Notes: generated by a model not told the origin, from the letters alone. Shown: positions 20,481 through 29,785, counted from the stretch's first letter. The stretch is DNA of 64,000 nt from Collimonas sp. PA-H2 (GCF_002564105.1 NZ_PDBX01000001.1:2418001-2482000), one strand, 5' to 3'. Numbers and translations: made by a program.

Positions 20481-22892
20481 TTAGAAGTTGAACATGGCCA
20501 TCAGGTCGCCGACGGCGGTGGTGTTGACCGGGTGGTACTGGTCGGCGGCTACGCTGACCGGGTTGGGCAGGTTGTCGCGGCTGCGCGGCGACAGCGGCGG
20601 CAGGCGCCAGTTGCGTTCGATGAATTTCAGCACGGATGCGTGATCGTAATAGGTGTGGTCGACGAAGCCGGTGCGGGCGTAGGGCGAGACCAGCAGGAAC
20701 GGGATGCGCGGGCCGTCGCCGAAGAAGTCGACGTTCTGGATGTAGCCGCTGTCGAAATGGCCGCCGCCTTCATCGGTGGTGACCAGGATCGCGGTATGCG
20801 CCCACAGCGTCGGATTGGCCTTGACCTTGGCGATCAGATCTTGCAGGAAGGCTTCATAGCGGGCCGGCGCGGAATAGCCCGGGTGGCCGCTGTCGAGGTT
20901 CTTCGGCACCACGAACGAAACCGCCGGCAGGGTGCCTTTGGCGATGTCGCTGTAGAAACTGGTGAGGCCGGCCAGGCTGGATTTCAGGCTGCTGTTCATG
21001 ACATTGCTGGAGGCTACCAGCGGGTCGCCGATGGCGTTGTACTGCGCTCCTTGCGCGATCGCTACCGGGAAACCGAGGGCGGCGGCATCGGCCGTCACGT
21101 CGGCCACTTCGCGACCGCCGGTATACCACTTCCAGGCGACGTTTTTCTTGGCCAGGCCTTCGGCGATGGTCGGCACGGTTTGCGGCGGGTAGTTGTAGTT
21201 GTTGGGGCCGATGGGCTGGACGTTGCCGTTCATGTCGTAGCCCGGATTGTAGTTATTCACCAGATAGTATTTGCCGCTGTCGCAATTGCTCTTGACCTTT
21301 TTGCCGCTGAGGAAATTCAAGATCGCGCCGACACCCGGCTGGCTAGCATCCGAGCAATTGACGTAGGAGCCGCCCTGATAGCCGTCCTGCGAATAAAAGT
21401 TCGGCGTTTGCGCCAGTGGATTCGGATTCTCGATCTGGTTCGCCGGCGGCGTGCCGACAGCGCCGCCGTTATTGAAGTAAGGCAGGTCGCCGGTGGCGAT
21501 GGTGAAGAAATTGGCGCCGGTGCCGCCCATGATGCCCTGATGGTAGTTATCGCTCAGCGCATATTGCTGCGCCAGCGATTTGAAGTAAGGCGCATCGCCG
21601 CTGGCCATGTTGAGGAAGCCCATCAGCTCGCCGCCCTGCCCCGGATTGCTGGGCGTTATGCCCTTGGTGTCGCCGCCCTGGCCGACGCTCGCGGCCACCC
21701 AGGTAAACAAATCGAGCTTGGAATTATCGCCGCCGGTCTGTTGCCACATCTGGAAGAAGCGATGCACCGGATCGCCGGTCTGGGCGCTGGCGGCAGTGCC
21801 GTAAGGGACGTATTTGGTCAGCTGGAACGGTCCGCTAGGCAGGTTGCCCGGGAAGCGCGTATCCGGCACGCCGCCCGGATCCTGGAAGGTCGGCGGTTTC
21901 AATTCGCCGATCGCGGTCGGTTGCGGCAGCGTGGCGTAGGCGCCGGCGCGTGTTGGGCTGATCGTATAAGCGGTCTGGGTTGCGCCCTGGTTCTGCATGG
22001 CCAGGCTGAAGTTCGGGCCAGGCGTGCCGTCGGCATTGATGATACCTTGCGACAGCAGGTTCCTGACGGTCTGTCCGCTCGGCGGCTGGTAGGCGCCGAA
22101 CACGGCGTCGAAGGTTTGGTTTTCGCCGACGATCACGATCACGTTCTGGATTGGCGTGGTGGTCGGGCCGTTGTTCAGCGCCAGCACCGATTGGATCGCG
22201 GTGGCCGGCAGGGAGCCGCCGATGTTGCCGCTAGGCGGGATGGTCAGCACCGCGCGGTTGGCGTCGGCGCCTACCGCGATCTGGCCGCTGTGCACGTTAA
22301 AGCGGGCCAGCTCGAACAGGTTGTCGAGCGGATCGCCGGCGACGGCCTGGTAGACGGTGCTGCCGATAGGGTCGGCGGTTTCGCTGGCGGGCACGCCCAG
22401 CGCGGTAAACAAGGGTTGCAGCGGCAGGGTGACGTCGCTGACCGCCTGCGCAATGCTGGCCGAGCTGATTTTCGCCGCGCTGATCTGCGCCGCGGTCGGG
22501 CTGCCGTTAGGGACCATGCCCAGCACGCGCTGGGTCACCAGCGAGGTCAGCGGCGTCAGGTTGGCTTGTACCGCATTGCCGGCGCCGGGATTGATCACCG
22601 AGGATAAGGTGGCGGCGCTGCCGTCGGCATCGTTGAACGGCGCGGTGAGGACGAAAGGAGCCGTGCCTTTCAAGGGCAGCGTGAACTTGCCGCTGCCGTC
22701 GGTCAGCGCGGTCTGCACATTCTGGCCGCTGCTGTCGGTGATGGTGACAGTCACACCCGCCAGCGCCTTGCCGCTGGCGGCGACGCCGCTCACCGTGGCG
22801 CCGCCGGACATGATGCTGCCGCCGCTGCTGCCGCTGCAGCCGCACAGATAAACCAGCGTTGCGCATGCCAGCGCCAGGGAATGAGGTTTCAT
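20481..22892 (-). CDS. AcpA/phospholipase C-family phosphoesterase lipoprotein, copy 1
   Basis: An 803-residue exported protein. Lipoprotein signal (lipobox LCGC, about residues 15-18) and an N-terminal carboxypeptidase-regulatory-like beta domain (SGVAASGKALAGVTVTITD). The alkaline-phosphatase-superfamily domain of the phospholipase C/acid phosphatase AcpA type follows: ENQTFDAVFGAY near residue 257, and the metal-binding TTDEGGGHFD and VSPYARTGFVDHT blocks near the C-terminus. Such enzymes release phosphate or phosphocholine headgroups outside the cell. A candidate Pho box lies 103 bp upstream of the start, fitting phosphate-starvation induction. Probably co-transcribed with the peroxidase gene. 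Confidence 0.85.
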   Translation of the reverse strand: MKPHSLALACATLVYLCGCSGSSGGSIMSGGATVSGVAASGKALAGVTVTITDSSGQNVQTALTDGSGKFTLPLKGTAPFVLTAPFNDADGSAATLSSVINPGAGNAVQANLTPLTSLVTQRVLGMVPNGSPTAAQISAAKISSASIAQAVSDVTLPLQPLFTALGVPASETADPIGSTVYQAVAGDPLDNLFELARFNVHSGQIAVGADANRAVLTIPPSGNIGGSLPATAIQSVLALNNGPTTTPIQNVIVIVGENQTFDAVFGAYQPPSGQTVRNLLSQGIINADGTPGPNFSLAMQNQGATQTAYTISPTRAGAYATLPQPTAIGELKPPTFQDPGGVPDTRFPGNLPSGPFQLTKYVPYGTAASAQTGDPVHRFFQMWQQTGGDNSKLDLFTWVAASVGQGGDTKGITPSNPGQGGELMGFLNMASGDAPYFKSLAQQYALSDNYHQGIMGGTGANFFTIATGDLPYFNNGGAVGTPPANQIENPNPLAQTPNFYSQDGYQGGSYVNCSDASQPGVGAILNFLSGKKVKSNCDSGKYYLVNNYNPGYDMNGNVQPIGPNNYNYPPQTVPTIAEGLAKKNVAWKWYTGGREVADVTADAAALGFPVAIAQGAQYNAIGDPLVASSNVMNSSLKSSLAGLTSFYSDIAKGTLPAVSFVVPKNLDSGHPGYSAPARYEAFLQDLIAKVKANPTLWAHTAILVTTDEGGGHFDSGYIQNVDFFGDGPRIPFLLVSPYARTGFVDHTYYDHASVLKFIERNWRLPPLSPRSRDNLPNPVSVAADQYHPVNTTAVGDLMAMFNF

Positions 22893-22994
22893 GAATTTAT
22901 CCTGTGATGGATGGTTGAATAGTCAGGCCGGAAGACAGGCGCGGCGGGCGCGCACAGCGTGCACCTAGTTAGCTTTCTATTGTCGCCAGCAAAT

Positions 22995-23012
22995 ATGACT
23001 GCCTGATGTCAG
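22995..23012 (-). promoter_or_regulatory. candidate Pho box upstream of phosphoesterase copy 1
   Basis: Reading the minus strand, CTGACAT-CAGG-CAGTCAT matches the PhoB consensus of two CTGTCAT repeats with a 4-base spacer at 12 of 14 positions. It lies 103 bp before the phosphoesterase start, in the correct orientation. The rest of 22893-23114 shows no gene. Confidence 0.55.
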
Positions 23013-23114
23013 GAAACTTTAGGGTTTGCGAAAAACAACAAACCGTTTAGAGTGAGTCGTCCATTGCGCCGAATGCATTATTGTGTTGCGCCACAGAAAT
23101 AGAAGGAAGGCCTT

Positions 23115-23582
23115 ATGAAGATGTCTTTGATGTCCTTGCTATTGTTCGCCCTGGTTGCCGACAAGGCGCTGGCAGACGATATGTCGATGTCGATGCCCGA
23201 CATGCTGGCCGACAAAGATGTGATGCAAGCTGCCAATGCCTGTCTGGCCAGGCATCCGCAAGGCGGTAATATCTTTGTCGAAAACGTCTATCCGATGAAC
23301 CGCGGGCTGGTCGGCGTCGTCACCGCCGACAGTTCCGGCCGCCGCTACGATTGCTACGCCGAGCTGGAAAGCGGCAAGGTGCGCAACAGCGCGGCCATCA
23401 TCGAACCGCGCGGACCCTTGTTCGTCTCGGTGCGGCAGATGTCGGCGCCGCCCAAGGGCGAATGCTTCAACAGCAGTCCGCTGGTGATCGGCCGCCAGCT
23501 GCAAGGCTGGCTGCTGACGCAGACCGGCAAATGCAGCGGGGCTTCCTGGAACGGTATCGAGGCGGCGCCGAAAAATCCTTGA
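23115..23582 (+). CDS. small exported protein, unknown (155 aa)
   Basis: A 155-residue secreted protein. Signal peptide at residues 1-20 (MSLLLFALVADKALA), a Met/Asp-rich start to the mature form (DDMSMSMPDML), then a compact domain with four cysteines (ACLARHP, DCYAE, ECFNSS, KCSGAS) that could form two disulfides. A strong GAAGGAAGG ribosome site supports the start. I recognise no family. It is followed 78 bp later by a glycosyltransferase-like gene. Confidence 0.7.
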   Translation: MKMSLMSLLLFALVADKALADDMSMSMPDMLADKDVMQAANACLARHPQGGNIFVENVYPMNRGLVGVVTADSSGRRYDCYAELESGKVRNSAAIIEPRGPLFVSVRQMSAPPKGECFNSSPLVIGRQLQGWLLTQTGKCSGASWNGIEAAPKNP

Positions 23583-23660
23583 ACGCAAGTCCTGCCGCAG
23601 CCGTTAAAATATCGTCAACTTTCCCATGTCGCACATATCAATAAGGTCCGCCCAGCCAAC

Positions 23661-24911
23661 ATGCCATCCCTCGATGATCTGACGACTGCTTACGCCGCCT
23701 ACCAGCAGGAGACGCATATCGGGACTGCGCTGGACCTGATCCGCAAGCTGCACCAGGCCGGCAAGGCCGGGGACGCCATCGACCTGGCGCTGAAATGGTC
23801 GGAGCGAGCGGCAGCGCCGGTGCAGCGCGCGCAGCTGGCTTATTTCATGAGCTGTCTGGGTATGCTGGCGCCGGCGGAGGCTTTGTTGCAGGAGGTCCTG
23901 CCGCTGGTCGAGCCGGGCGAGGAGACCTACTACCAGATCAGGCTGGAACTGGCGATCGTCAAATACGGCCTGGGCAAATTTCATGAAGCGAGCTTGCTGC
24001 AACGCGTATTGCACGATACGCGATGGTGTGAGGTGTGGACCAGGCTGGCCTCGCACAATCGTGACAACGGCTGGTTTTTGCCGTTCAAGGACAAAGTGCT
24101 GCATGACCAGCCGGTTGCCGGCAAAACGATACTGATCGGCAGCGAAGGCGGCATCGGCGACCTGCTGCAATTTTCCCGCTACGTCAAGAATCTGCAGCAA
24201 GAAGGTGCCGCGCTGATCTATTGTCACGTGCCGCTGGCGGCGCAGAGCTTGATGGCGAATAGCGGCCTGCCGATTGTCGTGGTCGACGACACCATCAGCC
24301 ATTTGGCGGCTTGCGACTTCGTTACCTGGGCATTCGCGCTGTTTACACGTTATCAGGAAAGCCCGTATTTTCCTGTTGCGGCAGAGGCTTACCTGGAGCT
24401 GGCGGCAGGACATGCCTTGCCGGACGCTATGCGCGACAAGCTCGCTCAGCGCAGCGGCGGCCGGCGCCGCATCGGGCTGGTCTGGCGCAGCGACACCCAG
24501 GCGCGGCACGAACCTTACCGTTCGATGGATTTGCGCGAACTGGCGCCTTTGCTGGCAGGCGTCGACGCCGACTTCTTTTCGCTGCAGGTAGGCGCGTTGA
24601 GCGTGACTGAGAGGCAGCTGCTGGAGCAGCACCAGGTGATCGACCTGGCGCCGCAGCTGCGGTCGTTCGAAGACAGTGCGCATGTGCTGGAACAGCTGGA
24701 CCTGCTGCTGACTATCGATTCAGCGCCGGCGCATCTGGCCGGCGCCCGCCAGCGCCCGGTGTGGCTGATGCTGGCGCAGTCCTGCGACTATCGCTGGTAC
24801 GACTGCCAGCGCTTCACGCCCTGGTATTCTTCCATGCGCCTGTACCGCCAGGCCGAACTGGGTGACTGGAGCCCAGTAGTCGCCGCCATCAGCGCCGACC
24901 TGTCGCGCTAG
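23661..24911 (+). CDS. TPR plus glycosyltransferase-9-like protein
   Basis: A 416-residue cytoplasmic protein. The first ~140 residues are TPR-like helices (AIDLALKWSERAAAPVQRA and neighbours). The rest resembles the ADP-heptose:LPS heptosyltransferase (GT9) fold. A Rossmann-like loop TILIGSEGGIGDLLQFSRY lies near residue 157. A C-terminal sugar-nucleotide site contains LLTIDSAPAHLAGA. TPR-GT9 fusions occur in proteobacteria, often as O-linked protein or surface glycan transferases. The substrate is not deducible. Confidence 0.75.
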   Translation: MPSLDDLTTAYAAYQQETHIGTALDLIRKLHQAGKAGDAIDLALKWSERAAAPVQRAQLAYFMSCLGMLAPAEALLQEVLPLVEPGEETYYQIRLELAIVKYGLGKFHEASLLQRVLHDTRWCEVWTRLASHNRDNGWFLPFKDKVLHDQPVAGKTILIGSEGGIGDLLQFSRYVKNLQQEGAALIYCHVPLAAQSLMANSGLPIVVVDDTISHLAACDFVTWAFALFTRYQESPYFPVAAEAYLELAAGHALPDAMRDKLAQRSGGRRRIGLVWRSDTQARHEPYRSMDLRELAPLLAGVDADFFSLQVGALSVTERQLLEQHQVIDLAPQLRSFEDSAHVLEQLDLLLTIDSAPAHLAGARQRPVWLMLAQSCDYRWYDCQRFTPWYSSMRLYRQAELGDWSPVVAAISADLSR

Positions 24912-25065
24912 ACTCTAGGGCCTGGCGCCGCTTTTAGGTAGAATCCAAGGGTCACATAAATCACTGAAGCCGCCGCAGGATAGTCCACGCCAGCATGGAG
25001 CCGACGGCTGATCGCTGCCGGCGGCGATAATGCGGTATTTCAGCCACTCAAAATTGGGAGATAAA

Positions 25066-26205
25066 ATGCAGATCAATGCCAAAACCACGTTACTGTCCGC
25101 CGCCATTGCCTTGACGCTGGCGGGCACCGTGCAGGCACAGGAACAGGTAGTCAAGATTGCCCATGTCGGCCCGATCACCGGCCCGGTGGCGCACGTCGGC
25201 AAGGACAATGAAAACGGCGCGCGTATGGCGATCGAGGATCTCAACGCCAAGCACCTGGTCATCGGCGGCAAGCAGATCAAGTTCGTGCTGCAGGCCGAGG
25301 ACGACGGCAGCGATCCGAAGCAGGCCACCAGCGTCGCCCAGAAACTGGTGGACGCCAAGGTCGCGGGTGTGGTCGGCCACCTGCAGTCGGGCACCTCGAT
25401 TCCGGCTTCCAAGATTTACTTCGATGCCGGCATTCCGCAAATTTCACCGTCGGCCACTAGCGCCAAATATACCGAGCAAGGTTTCAACACTACCTTCCGC
25501 GTGGTGGCTAACGACGCCCAGCTTGGCGCCGCCATGGGACGCTATGCGGCCAAGACACTGCATGCCAAAAAAATCGCCGTGATCGACGACCGCACCGCCT
25601 ACGGCCAGGGCCTGGCTACCGAGTTCCTGAAGGACGCCAAGGCTAACGGCGTCGATATCGTCGCTACCCAGTACACCAATGACCGCGCCACCGATTTCAG
25701 CGCCATCCTGACCGCTGTCAAGGCCAGGCAGCCTGACCTGATTTTCTTCGGCGGCATCGATGCCAGCGCCGGCACCATGCTGCGGCAGATGCGCCAGCTC
25801 GGCATTACCGCCAAGTTCATGGGCGGCGACGCCATCTGCACCGGCGCCCTGCCGCGCCTGGCGGGCGAAGGCTTGCAGGATGACCAGGTGTATTGCGCGA
25901 TCGCCGGCGGCGTTGAAAACCAGGCGCCGCTGGATGTCTTCAAGGCGGCCTACAAGCAGAAATACCAGGCCGATATCGTGCAGTACGCGCCGTATACCTA
26001 TGACGCCGTGATGCTCATGGCCAAAGCCATGCAAGAGGCGGATTCGGTCGATCCGAAGAAGTATCTGCCGAAGCTGAGCAAGATCCAGTACACCGGCGTC
26101 ACCGGCAAGATCGCATTCGACGACAAGGGCGACATCAAGAACGGCACGCTGTCGATCTATACCTTCCGCAACGGCCAGCAGACTTTGCTGTCGCTGACCA
26201 GGTAA
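25066..26205 (+). CDS. branched-chain amino acid ABC transporter substrate-binding protein
   Basis: A 379-residue periplasmic binding protein of the LivJ/LivK type. Signal peptide of about 25 residues ends GTVQAQ. The mature protein begins VVKIAHVGPITGPVAHVG and has the family's VVGHLQSGTSIPAS and FFGGIDASAG loops. Start ATG 25066 follows GGGAG. No permease or ATPase genes lie next to it, so it is an orphan that must share a transporter encoded elsewhere. A 9-bp GC hairpin lies downstream. Confidence 0.87.
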   Translation: MQINAKTTLLSAAIALTLAGTVQAQEQVVKIAHVGPITGPVAHVGKDNENGARMAIEDLNAKHLVIGGKQIKFVLQAEDDGSDPKQATSVAQKLVDAKVAGVVGHLQSGTSIPASKIYFDAGIPQISPSATSAKYTEQGFNTTFRVVANDAQLGAAMGRYAAKTLHAKKIAVIDDRTAYGQGLATEFLKDAKANGVDIVATQYTNDRATDFSAILTAVKARQPDLIFFGGIDASAGTMLRQMRQLGITAKFMGGDAICTGALPRLAGEGLQDDQVYCAIAGGVENQAPLDVFKAAYKQKYQADIVQYAPYTYDAVMLMAKAMQEADSVDPKKYLPKLSKIQYTGVTGKIAFDDKGDIKNGTLSIYTFRNGQQTLLSLTR

Positions 26206-26240
26206 GGCCCGGGTAAGGCTTTAGTCTTCAGTAAGAGAAC

Positions 26241-26262
26241 GCGGCGGCCGAATGGCCGCCGC
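26241..26262 (+). terminator. weak terminator-like hairpin after the binding protein
   Basis: A 9-bp perfect stem GCGGCGGCC / GGCCGCCGC with GAAT loop, followed by only ATTTC. GC-strong stem but poor T-run, so intrinsic termination would be partial. Confidence 0.4.
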
Positions 26263-26304
26263 ATTTCGATCCGCGCACCGCGCGGCAGATAACACAAGGA
26301 GAGC

Positions 26305-27009
26305 ATGTTGGCACAGGCGGCAAGCCGCACCGGGCGCTTATTCATGCTGATGGATGCATTGCGCGGCCACCGGCGGCCGGTCACGGCGGCGCGGCTGGCC
26401 GAGCAGCTGGGGGTCTCTGTGCGCACCATCTACCGCGATGTCCAGACACTGGTTGAACTGGGCGCGCCGCTGGAAGGCGAAGCCGGGCTCGGCTACGTGC
26501 TGCGCTCCGGTTTTTTCCTGCCGCCGCTGATGTTCAGCGAGGATGAGCTGGAAGCGCTGGTGCTGGGCGCGCGCTGGGTGCAGCGCCAGGGCGACGCCGA
26601 CTTGGCGCTGGCCGCCGCCAATGCGCTCAGCAAGATCGCCAGCGCTGCGCCGGCCGACCTGCGCGACAGCATGGCGGACATGGGTTTGCTGGCGGCCAGC
26701 TATCAGCAGGAAGCGGTCGACAACACTGCCTTGGGCCCGATCCGCGAAGCGATCCGGCGCCAGCACAAGATCAACATCCGTTATAGCGATGAACGCGGCA
26801 GCGCCACTGAACGCCTGATCTGGCCGATTGCGCTGGCGTTCTTCGAGGGCAAGCGCCTGGTGATCGGCTGGTGCGAGCTGCGCAGCGGCTTCCGCCATTT
26901 CCGTTGCGACCGCATCAAGCTGCTGACGCTCACTAAATTGCGCTATCCGGAGCATCGCAGCGTGCTGCTGCAAAGCTGGCGGCGCGAGAATCCGTTTCCA
27001 GAAGATTAG
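26305..27009 (+). CDS. HTH-WYL transcriptional regulator (YafY family)
   Basis: A 234-residue regulator. N-terminal winged helix (ARLAEQLGVSVRTIYRDVQ, residues about 31-49) is followed by the PLEGEAGLGYVL wing and a C-terminal WYL-type ligand domain (INIRYSDERG, then LVIGWCELRSGFRHFRCDRI). A strong AAGGAG ribosome site supports the start. The glutathione transferase gene follows on the same strand, and between them is a perfect 9-bp inverted repeat, likely this regulator's operator. This regulator-GST arrangement is common in Burkholderiales. Confidence 0.85.
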   Translation: MLAQAASRTGRLFMLMDALRGHRRPVTAARLAEQLGVSVRTIYRDVQTLVELGAPLEGEAGLGYVLRSGFFLPPLMFSEDELEALVLGARWVQRQGDADLALAAANALSKIASAAPADLRDSMADMGLLAASYQQEAVDNTALGPIREAIRRQHKINIRYSDERGSATERLIWPIALAFFEGKRLVIGWCELRSGFRHFRCDRIKLLTLTKLRYPEHRSVLLQSWRRENPFPED

Positions 27010-27031
27010 CAGATGTTGCTTGTCAAAACGC

Positions 27032-27054
27032 TACTGACACAGACTGTCAGTAGC
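27032..27054. promoter_or_regulatory. candidate WYL-regulator operator
   Basis: Perfect inverted repeat CTACTGACA-N5-TGTCAGTAG between the WYL regulator stop and the GST start. Symmetry, spacing and place suggest it is the operator controlling the GST gene. Confidence 0.55.
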
Positions 27055-27104
27055 CCGGGACTAAGATGGCTGCATCGCCTCAACCACCCCGGGAGATCTT
27101 CATC

Positions 27105-27737
27105 ATGCGCCTCTATCACCATCCAATTTCATCGAACGCCCGCCGCGCCGTCATGACTGCCCATCATCTGCAGCAGCCGGTAGAACTGGTGCTGCTGGAC
27201 CTGTCCAGCAGCGAGCAGCGCAAGCACCTGCTCAGCCTCAATCCCAACGAAAAAATCCCGGTGCTGGTGGATGGCGACTTCATCCTCTGGGAATCCTGCG
27301 CCATCATGCAATACCTGGCCGACAAGACGCCGGGCCAGACCGTGTATCCAGCCGAGTTGCAGGCGCGCGCTGACGTCAATCGCTGGATGTTCTGGTCGGC
27401 CCAGCACTTGACGCCGGCGATCAGCATCTTTTACTGGGAAAATTTCATCAAGGGCCTGATCGGCGCCGGCCAGCCCGATCCGCTCGAACTCAAGCGCGGC
27501 GCGGTCGACCTGGAAGCGGTCGCCACCGTGCTTGATGGCCATCTGGCGCGGCGCCAGTGGGTCTGCGGCGACGGCCTGACGCTGGCCGACCTTGCCATCG
27601 CCGCGCCGCTGATGGCGACCGGGCCAGGGCGGGTGCCGCTGGCGCCCTACCGTCATCTGCAAGCCTGGTTCAGCCGCATGCAGGAACTGGAAGCCTGGCG
27701 CCAGACCGAACTCGAAGAAGAGCTGATGGTGGCCTGA
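27105..27737 (+). CDS. glutathione S-transferase family protein 1
   Basis: A 210-residue GST. The thioredoxin-like N-terminal domain begins MRLYHHPISSNARRAVMTA with the activating Ser region and the cis-proline stretch KIPVLVDGDFILWESCAIMQY, which includes the glutamate-serine glutathione site. The helical C-terminal domain follows (GLTLADLAIAAPL). ATG 27105 is favoured over upstream starts by GGGAG 10 bp before. Likely detoxifies electrophiles under control of the adjacent WYL regulator. Confidence 0.85.
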   Translation: MRLYHHPISSNARRAVMTAHHLQQPVELVLLDLSSSEQRKHLLSLNPNEKIPVLVDGDFILWESCAIMQYLADKTPGQTVYPAELQARADVNRWMFWSAQHLTPAISIFYWENFIKGLIGAGQPDPLELKRGAVDLEAVATVLDGHLARRQWVCGDGLTLADLAIAAPLMATGPGRVPLAPYRHLQAWFSRMQELEAWRQTELEEELMVA

Positions 27738-27811
27738 GGCGATAGCAAATTCAATAGCAGATCCGATGGCAAATTCGCAAGGTCCGGCGCCGGCAAGGCT
27801 ATAATCCGGCG

Positions 27812-29077
27812 ATGGACCTTCCGCCGATTTTCAGCACCCTGCCGCAGCACCAGATCCTCAGCCGCCTGATATGGATGCGCTGGATCGCCATCGTGGCGCA
27901 GTTGCTGGTGATCGCGGTGGTGCATTTCACCCTCGATGTCGGCCTGTCGGCCGGCGCGCTGAAGTCGCTGTTTGGCGTGATCGCCCTGCTCGGCATATTC
28001 AACCTGCTGAGCTGGTGGCGCATGCGCTATGCGCGGCCGGCCGGCGATTCAGAACTGTTCATGCAGCTGCTGGTGGATGTCAGCAGCCTGTCGCTGCTGC
28101 TGTATTTTTCCGGCGGCGCCACCAATCCCTTCGTCTCGTTTTACCTGCCGGCGCTGGCGGTCGGCGCCGCCATCCTGCCGTGGCGGCTGGCGTTTGCGCT
28201 GGCGCTGTATGCATTTGCCAGCTATTCCTTGCTGACCTATGTCTACCAGCCGCTGCACATCCACGACAGCAGCCGCGGCATGGCTTATCACCTGGCCGGG
28301 ATGTGGGCCAATTTTGCCGTCTCGGCGGCGCTGATCACCTGGTTCGTGACGCGCATTTCCGCCAACCTGCGGCAGCGCGAGACGCAGCTGGCGCAGGCCC
28401 GCGAGCGCCAGCTGCAAGGCGAGCGCATGGTCGCGCTGGGCGCCCAGGCCGCCGGCGCGGCGCACGAAATGGGCACGCCCCTGGCTACCATCGCGGTCAT
28501 CGCCGGCGAATTGCGCAATGAAGCCCGGCAAAGTCCGGTGTTGCTGGTGTATGGCGCCGACCTGGCCCTCATCGAACAGCAGATCGCGGTGTGCAAGAAC
28601 GCGCTCGAACGCATGCGCGTCGATGCCGATCCGCAGGCCGCGCTGGGGCCGCACGCGCTGAAAGAATGGCTGGGGAAATTCATCGACGCCTGGCGCTTGC
28701 GCTATCCGGCGATCAAGCTGTCTCTGTCCCTGCCGGAGCAGGATGGCATGAGCAGCGACATCCAGGTGCTGGGCCAGATTCTGCTGACCTTGCTCGACAA
28801 TGCGGCGCGCGCGGTGGCGGCTGCTGGCGGCTGGGTCCAGGTCACGCTGACGATAAGCGCTGCCGGCGCGCTGATCCGGGTGCGGGACGACGGCGCCGGC
28901 ATCGATGCCGGACTGTTGCCGCGGCTCGGTTACCAGCCGGTCGCCGGCAGCGCCGGCGGCAAGGGTATAGGCTTGCTGCTGGCGTTCGAGAGCGCGCGCC
29001 AGATCGGCGCCGGGATCAGGCTGAGCGCGCCAGCGGCCGGCGGCACCATTGCTGACTTGACGGTCGCGCTGGCATGA
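27812..29077 (+). CDS. regB: redox sensor histidine kinase RegB/PrrB family
   Basis: A 421-residue membrane kinase with about six N-terminal helices. It has the RegB quinone-site motif GGATNPF (residues 101-107), phospho-acceptor H218 in AAHEMGTPLATI, and a cysteine (C261, in EQQIAVCKNAL) at the position of the RegB redox-active cysteine, about 43 residues after the histidine. The ATPase domain has LDNAARAV and GKGIGL. RegB autophosphorylates under low oxygen or a reduced quinone pool. TATAAT at 27800-27805 lies 6 bp before the ATG and no ribosome site is visible, so the mRNA may be leaderless. It overlaps regA by 4 bases. Confidence 0.88.
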   Translation: MDLPPIFSTLPQHQILSRLIWMRWIAIVAQLLVIAVVHFTLDVGLSAGALKSLFGVIALLGIFNLLSWWRMRYARPAGDSELFMQLLVDVSSLSLLLYFSGGATNPFVSFYLPALAVGAAILPWRLAFALALYAFASYSLLTYVYQPLHIHDSSRGMAYHLAGMWANFAVSAALITWFVTRISANLRQRETQLAQARERQLQGERMVALGAQAAGAAHEMGTPLATIAVIAGELRNEARQSPVLLVYGADLALIEQQIAVCKNALERMRVDADPQAALGPHALKEWLGKFIDAWRLRYPAIKLSLSLPEQDGMSSDIQVLGQILLTLLDNAARAVAAAGGWVQVTLTISAAGALIRVRDDGAGIDAGLLPRLGYQPVAGSAGGKGIGLLLAFESARQIGAGIRLSAPAAGGTIADLTVALA

Positions 29078-29607
29078 GCAGCTTCCTGATACTTGACGAT
29101 AACCTGGTGTTCGCCGAGACGCTGGCGCGTTCGCTGGGCCGGCGCGGTTTCAGCGTGACGGTCGCCCATGACGGCCGGCAAGCGCTGGCAGCCGCCAGCC
29201 AGACCGCTTTCGAGCTGGTGACGATAGACCTGCAGCTGGAGCAGGATTCCGGCCTGCAGTGGATCGCGCCTTTGCGCCAGGCCTTGCCGCAGGCGCGGCT
29301 GCTGGTGCTGACAGCCTATGCCAGCATCGCCACCACGGTGCAGGCGATCAAGCTGGGCGCCGACAATTACCTGGCCAAGCCGGCCAATCTCGATTCCATC
29401 CTGCTGGCGCTGCAGCACGACTGCGCCGCTCAGCCGCCGACGGCAGCCGCGGCGGCGCTGCCTTTATCGGTGGACCGTTTGCAATGGGAGCACATCCAGT
29501 ACGTGCTGGCCCAGCACCAGGGCAATGTCTCCTCGACCGCGCGCGCCCTCAACATGCATCGCCGCACCTTGCAGCGGCGCCTGGCGAAAAAGCCGGTGGC
29601 CAAGTAA
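29074..29607 (+). CDS. regA: response regulator RegA/PrrA/ActR family
   Basis: A 177-residue response regulator. Receiver domain with the acidic pair (LDD, residues 7-9) and phospho-acceptor D52 in VTIDLQL. A Pro/Ala linker precedes a Fis-like HTH at the C-terminus (GNVSSTARALNMHRRTLQRRL), the standard RegA layout. Translationally coupled to regB (ATGA overlap). Expected to control genes for redox balance, respiration or carbon fixation; no target operator is visible. Confidence 0.9.
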   Translation: MSSFLILDDNLVFAETLARSLGRRGFSVTVAHDGRQALAAASQTAFELVTIDLQLEQDSGLQWIAPLRQALPQARLLVLTAYASIATTVQAIKLGADNYLAKPANLDSILLALQHDCAAQPPTAAAAALPLSVDRLQWEHIQYVLAQHQGNVSSTARALNMHRRTLQRRLAKKPVAK

Positions 29608-29785
29608 GCGCCCGAGGCCGGCCCGGAACGGCAAGGGCAGCACTGGGCGGATTGCCGGTGCGGCTTGCAATGCACCGATGATTTCTTTCCGGAAATAGCA
29701 ACTCTGCTATGATGAAAAATGCCTTTTGGAAACTTGTAAAAATACAATTTTTATTGTCCAAACTCGTCATGGAAGGATGTCCGCT

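Noticed and set aside
20532..22607. 691-codon open frame on the plus strand opposite the phosphoesterase
   Set aside because: Arginine/alanine-rich translation typical of the antisense of a GC-rich gene; the minus-strand frame has signal peptide and catalytic motifs.
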